Origin: Dimorphilus gyrociliatus
Taxonomy: Eukaryota > Annelida > Polychaeta > Dinophilidae
NCBI GenBank assembly: GCA_904063045.1
Contig: CAJFCJ010000036.1
Coordinates: forward strand, 124,001 to 188,000
Direction of reading: 5' to 3'
DNA length: 64,000 nucleotides
Shown here: positions 59,101-64,000 of the stretch, one piece after another
Numbering within the stretch: position 1 is the stretch's first letter
Layout: each line of letters begins with the position of its first letter
Program-made: the position numbers and the translations under genes
Notes under the pieces: model-generated
The model's database searches: none
Seen by the model: only the letters and a program-made list of their open reading frames with translations
Told to the model about the DNA's origin: nothing

Positions 59101-62100
59101 TCAATAACCAACTGCAAACACTACATTAAAATTCAAACTTGAAACACTCAAAACATTACAAATAAACATAAATACAAAATACAAAATTGAATATTCAAAA
59201 AGTTGTAAAAATTTGAAATATAAATTCAATGTTGTAGATTTTTGAGGATTGATAAGAGCGTCGAGTAAAGTTGAATTTGATAAGAGAGCTTCAACTTTTA
59301 GAAATTTTTTAAAGAAATATTTTTGAATTGCTGAAGATATAAAAACTGTATCAGAATTTTTACTAAAATCAGTCAAAGCTTGTAGGTTATATCTAAATAT
59401 TCCACTTTGAAACAATTTATCAGAAGGATTGTTGTATCTCTTCGTTACGTAATTCAGGTATTTATATATTATATCCGTATACGTATTATTATAATTTTCG
59501 AATTGACAACCGGAAGTTGTTGCCACTTCCGAAGAAGAATGACAACTTTTTAAACTTTTTATAGAATTTAAACAATTTGTAGAATTTACACGTTGGATCC
59601 TCTGCAAAATGATCTCCGTCGTCTATAAGAATCAGCAATTTTTTGCTGTGATTCGTTAAAAATTCCTTCAAATGTATCTTCATTTCCTGGTTCTCATGGT
59701 CACTATTACAGAGGAGATCATTGAGTAGCGTCTATATCAAAGATAGTGATGATGATGGTATTAATGGTTCGTCATGTGACAGTCTTAATAGTAGATAATT
59801 TTGTAAAATTTTCTTATTTACCCATAAATAGAGTAGTCTATTAAGAAGTTGGGTTTTACCAATTTGAGCTGATCCAACAATACAATTATCTAAGGTATAT
59901 TTAAAGTTGGATGTTAAATATTCAACGTCTTTTTGCCGTTTATCGTAAGGTTTCATTTGAAATAAATTCATTTGCATATATAATTTATCAAAAAACTTTT
60001 TACAATCAACATTCCTTACAATATCTTCACAGTTTGCTATGTTTGGTAGATATTTTAAAGAATTTAAATATTTCAAATGTCTTTTTCGTACCAGTTCTAC
60101 CAGTTTTCTACAAGTTCTATTTTTATTTAAATTAGGATCCATATTAAATTCGGGTTTTTCCGTTTTAACTGAAGAAAACATATTGGTGTTTGCCTTGTGA
60201 ATCCAAGGTAAAAATTTCAAGTCGTAGAAATTCTTTGTTGAAACTTTTTCAACAATCTTATTTTCAATCATAAATTTAATCTCTTTTTCAACTTCTAAAG
60301 TTAATGTTTTTAAATGTTTACATTCCATTAGAAAGCTTGCAATAGCGTCTATTTGTAATTGAGAAATCGAACCTGACAAATGAAATATCGTTAGATTTTC
60401 CGAACAGCTTTTCAAGTGTTCAAAAATCATTGATAATAGTTTTTGATCTTCCTCAATTAATTCTTCGTTTTCGTTCTCCATCAAGTGAAAAGTTAGACTA
60501 ATATCTTCGAGAAAGTGGCAATTTGCCAAAAGTTCGCTTAATTTTGACAATTCCTCTATAGTGATAATAGGGCAATTATACAAATTGAGAATTTTCAAAT
60601 TATGCGAAGATGTTTCTAAAGATTGAAAAATTTTTCCCAAACTATTACCAATATTTTTGTTATTACCAATGTCAATTTCCCTTAAATTTGGGCATTTTTC
60701 CAAAACATCAGCCAAACTATTACCATATCTTTCGTCTATATTGCAGGAGTTAAACTTCAATGATTGAATTGTCGAAGAAGACAATATCAGTTTCTGCAAA
60801 AAATCACTGTCATTTTCGTCATAAAGTCTTGTAAAACTGGTGAATAAGTTAGCATTATGACTGAATTTGTTCAAATCTGAACAATTCTCAAAATGAATTG
60901 TATAGAAAGTATTCATAAAATTTAAATCATTCAAGCAAAATTTCTCCATAAGAAATATTTGAAATTTTTTATATTGCGTAACGTTATCAGCTATAAAATA
61001 ATTTCTCATAGAACATTTTGAAATATTCAAATATTGTAGTTTGTATTGATTTGGTTGAATATCTTCGAAGAAGATATGTAAATTGTTACCAACATTTCCG
61101 TTTCCGCTAAGAATTATAGATTGAGGGTTTGTTAAACTTTTAAAAAGTTGCCAAAAACCTTTTACGCAATCGATTGAAAGATTACAACCCGAAAAATCCA
61201 AAGTACTTATTGTATTCGAATATAACGATTGTAAAGATTGAAATATTTCCATCATTCTTTCTTCCTTAATTGAATTATTATTGTTCAAAGTGAAAACGCA
61301 TAAACTTTGGCATTTTTCCAATAATTTTTTCAATCTATTACTACCATCAACTTTTAATTTACAATCGTTAATTCGTAAAATTTTTAAAGTTTTAGCAGAC
61401 GACAAAAGTGATTTGAATAGATATTGGGAAGTTACCTTCATGATTTGATTTCCACTTAGATTGACATTTTCCAAATAACAACATGCTTGAAAAAGTTTAG
61501 TTAAGTTTTGTAAACTGGTAGAATTCAAATAGCAATGGCTGAATGAGATTGCTTTAAGAGTTTTTGAACAATGCATTAGACTATTAACAATTTTTTTAAA
61601 TTGTCCACAAAATTTTGTGTTATAAGACAAATCAATTTCCGTTAAATTTTCCAACTTCAACAAAAATTTGACTAGGCCTTCATATTGGTAACTTTTGTCG
61701 AAATTACTACTGGAAAAATTGATATACTGCAATGTCTTATTAGATGGTAATTTCGCAATTCTGAAGACATTTAAAAATTCAAAATCAAAACAAACAATTT
61801 GTGATAAATGTAAATATTCCAATTTGCTTAAATGTTTAATTAAATAACCCAAAATAAAACAACTAGATTTATCCAAATAACAATTTTCAACTGAAAGTTC
61901 TTTAATTTCATTTTTTTTATTGAATAAAGACCGCAGTAAATATTTCTCATTGCAGTGCCAATAAATTTAATATTCTTCATTTTAAACGATTTCAAATCTT
62001 TTAACATTGAAAAACAAGATGAAAATATTGAACTTATCTTATCATCCCTTACTAAATTATTAATATGGAAATATTTCAATTCCTTCGCTGATTGGTTCAT

Positions 62101-63161
62101 AATATTTTCAAATTCTTTTAAAAATCTTCCAGTTTTGAAATTATCCATTGTAACTCTTTCTATACCTTTTCTTTTACTTAAATAGGTCATTATTCCATAG
62201 GATATTTCCCCATTTTCAAATTGGGTATCCAAATCAATTTCTTTTAATTTTTCATTCCACGACTCTAAGAAATCTGTAAAAAGTTTTTTTCGTTGCTCGA
62301 TAGATGGCGCTAAAAAGAATGGAATATCCGGAAATGAGATAAAATCCCTTTCCATTGCGTATTTGATATTTTTTATCGTGTCTTGAAATTTTCTATTTTC
62401 AAACAGCAAATTATAATCGTCGATTTCGGTTTGTTGATTTTGAGCATCTGAATTAAACATAACGACTGGTTGTTGACCTTTCTTGGGAACAATGGATACC
62501 ATGTTGAGTGCTTTGGTTCGTCTTAACATTTTCAATGGCATAACATGATTATAGCCATCTGGATAATCGTCATTATTCATCCAAGGACGTTTTATGCTAT
62601 TTGTACAAACTAAATTATAATTGGAAATGTAGTCTTTACATTTGTGAAAAAATTCTATATCCGGTTCAACAATTTCGCAATTAATAATACAAAAATTTGA
62701 ATTCTTGTTTGAATCTGATTAGTGCTTTGAATGAATTCAATATCAAATTCATATTCGTCGAATATCAATTTTTTCAATTTTTTCATTTTTTTAACAGACG
62801 ATAAAAATTCATAGAAATTTTTTTCCAAGTCAATTAAAAACTTGTTTTCCATTGTTTTAAACGTTAAAACTGTTAGTTGAGTACAAATTTTAATATTTTC
62901 AAAGAGAGCTGTCTCGTCTGAATCTGTTGGAAATTCACAATCGATTAACACTAATTCCGTTAAAGTTGCCTGAAATTTCTTAAGTATAGCCTCAATAATA
63001 TAATTCGTCAGAATTTCTTTTTCCAGAGTTACACTTGTAAGACTATCGTCACCATTTATTAAATCTATCAATGTTTTTGATAGAGAAAATTTTCTTTTTA
63101 ACTCCTCTACACACATCATTCGCTGGTAGACGTTGTTTGAGTATTTATTCAAAAAGTACAT
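59101..63161 (-). pseudogene. LRR protein with C-terminal NACHT-like ATPase, damaged
   Basis: Reading from 63161: about 900 residues of RNI-like LRRs (for example NLTEIDLSYNTKF, LREIDIGNNKNIGNSL, LKILNLYNCPI), a charged linker, then a P-loop GSAQIGKT (about 59850-59875) and, about 80 residues on, a Walker B-like LLILIDDGDHF, as in NACHT/STAND ATPases. The last part ends with a hydrophobic stretch (LFEYSILYFVFMFICNVL) that may be a membrane segment. Disruptions: a frame change near 62700; another at a run of eight T's at 61911-61918; an in-frame TAG at 59732-59734 between the P-loop and Walker B. A fourth frame change, just after Walker B, is explained by a 46-bp GT..AG intron. Usual NLRs have NACHT before the LRRs; here the order is reversed. 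Pseudogene is favoured, though assembly slips could account for part of it. Confidence 0.65.
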
Positions 63162-64000
63162 TAACTGATATACTTCCGTTTTCAGTCTTTTTCATCTTAT
63201 TATGACAATGAAAGACAAAAACAGGTCAATCTTACAACTTTCAAATTTGCCATGGGGGAGAAAATGGCAATTGAACAGAGTTGCTAAGTGTTAATATTAC
63301 AAAAAGTATTTTTTTGATATGTTCAGCTTTCAATCACTTCCGTTGAATTGGAGATAACATTCACAAAAAAGTGAAAAGAGTGTTTTGTTTTAGAAAATAT
63401 CTTACTTTCTTATTTGACAAAAAGAAATAGATACCAGTTGAAATAAGCCAATAAAATAGATCTATACCCTGGACTCTTATATAAACATTTTATCATTTAC
63501 TAATCCATTAACAATATTAAAGTAGAGAGTTCTGTGAATGTTTTTTGTATAAAAATATTGAACATCTGTTCAGAAGAATAATGGCTAATAAACTATTTCT
63601 AAACAAGTTTATTGCTATGTGTATTTTCACATACACATGAAGTGGCCTTATCTTAGATCATATTTCCTGTCCAAAGTTCAAAAGCTACTCAATTGAGAAC
63701 ATTAAATAAATATTGTTTTTATTTTTTTATAGCTAAAATTAGAAAGGAATATCTTTCATTTTATGTTTAAAAAACTGTGTTCAAAGTTGCAAACCGAATA
63801 GTATGGCGTCTAATTTTCAAGTTCCAGTTTCTTTCATTTCGGGATGAATGCTAAAAAAAGATGCTGAAATGTGGAAGTAGTTTTATATTAACTCGAATTT
63901 AAAGTTATATTGATATTGTACAACTTTAAGAGTTCGCAATGCCATAAATACACTCCTATCCACTAAAATAGCATATGCTACTCTGCGGATTGATATTGGA
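63162..64000. other. Window end without a supportable gene
   Basis: AT-rich. It should contain the 5' flank of the LRR-NACHT gene starting at 63161. I see no coding, RNA or repeat signal I would defend. Confidence 0.4.

Noticed and set aside
59560-59606. Frameshift after the Walker B-like motif of the LRR-NACHT gene
   Set aside because: A 46-bp GT..AG intron (GTGTAAATT ... AAAAAG) joins DPT to CHSSSEVATTSG in frame, so a lesion is not needed here.
1-64000. CRISPR arrays, bacterial operons, ribosome-binding sites, phage or plasmid features
   Set aside because: The sequence is clearly spliced animal DNA; no regularly spaced direct repeats or prokaryotic gene organisation were seen.

Overview
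The window is animal nuclear DNA. It is AT-rich, and its genes are cut by many very short GT..AG introns, mostly 45-90 bp. It carries intron-bearing tRNA-Leu genes, Tc1-type transposons and metazoan-specific families: Smaug/SAMD4, TRPM, relaxin-receptor-like LDLa-LRR GPCRs, C-type and F-type lectin-like domains, SRCR-like domains, RING-LRR and NACHT-LRR proteins. The many lectin-like domains and the GRL101/LGR-type receptors suggest a compact-genome marine invertebrate, probably a lophotrochozoan such as a small annelid. That placement is inference; no single sequence here proves it.

Layout. 1-2.7 kb: a Smaug-like RNA-binding protein gene with a 5'UTR intron. 3.3-34.6 kb: the main content, four paralogous receptor genes. 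Two lie in tandem on the minus strand (3.3-9.6 and 12.8-18.8 kb) and two in tandem on the plus strand (19.3-26.3 and 28.2-34.6 kb); the inner pair is head to head across about 0.5 kb. Each encodes, in order, a signal peptide, several SRCR-like domains, a C-type-lectin-like domain, six LDL-receptor class A modules, leucine-rich repeats with a relaxin-receptor-like hinge, a class A 7TM domain, and an intracellular tail that reads as the C-lobe of a protein kinase without catalytic residues. Between the minus-strand pair lie two intron-containing tRNA-Leu(CAA) genes in inverted orientation and a frameshifted LRR gene. A Tc1 relic separates the plus-strand pair. The two plus-strand genes share a gap-free, about 99% identical 2.1-kb block covering the last LDLa modules, LRR and 7TM, but are strongly diverged on either side, as expected for recent gene conversion.

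34.7-41 kb: decayed LRR repeats, an intact single-exon RING-LRR protein and a TRPM-type channel. 43-58.5 kb: secreted proteins built from EGF, PAN, F-type-lectin/discoidin-like, LamG-like and farnesoic-acid-methyltransferase-like (FAMeT-like) domains, with an almost intact Tc1 (DD34E) element and its deletion derivative among them. 59-63.2 kb: an LRR protein with a NACHT-like P-loop ATPase at its C-terminus, the reverse of the usual NLR order, carrying several lesions.

Taken together the window looks like an accessory, fast-evolving recognition or immunity-type neighbourhood: cell-surface mosaic receptors, soluble lectin-like proteins, cytosolic LRR, RING and NACHT proteins, pseudogenes, transposons and gene conversion. 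Function is inferred from domains only. Exon boundaries were read by eye from GT..AG signals, phase and paralogue comparison, and are approximate unless stated.
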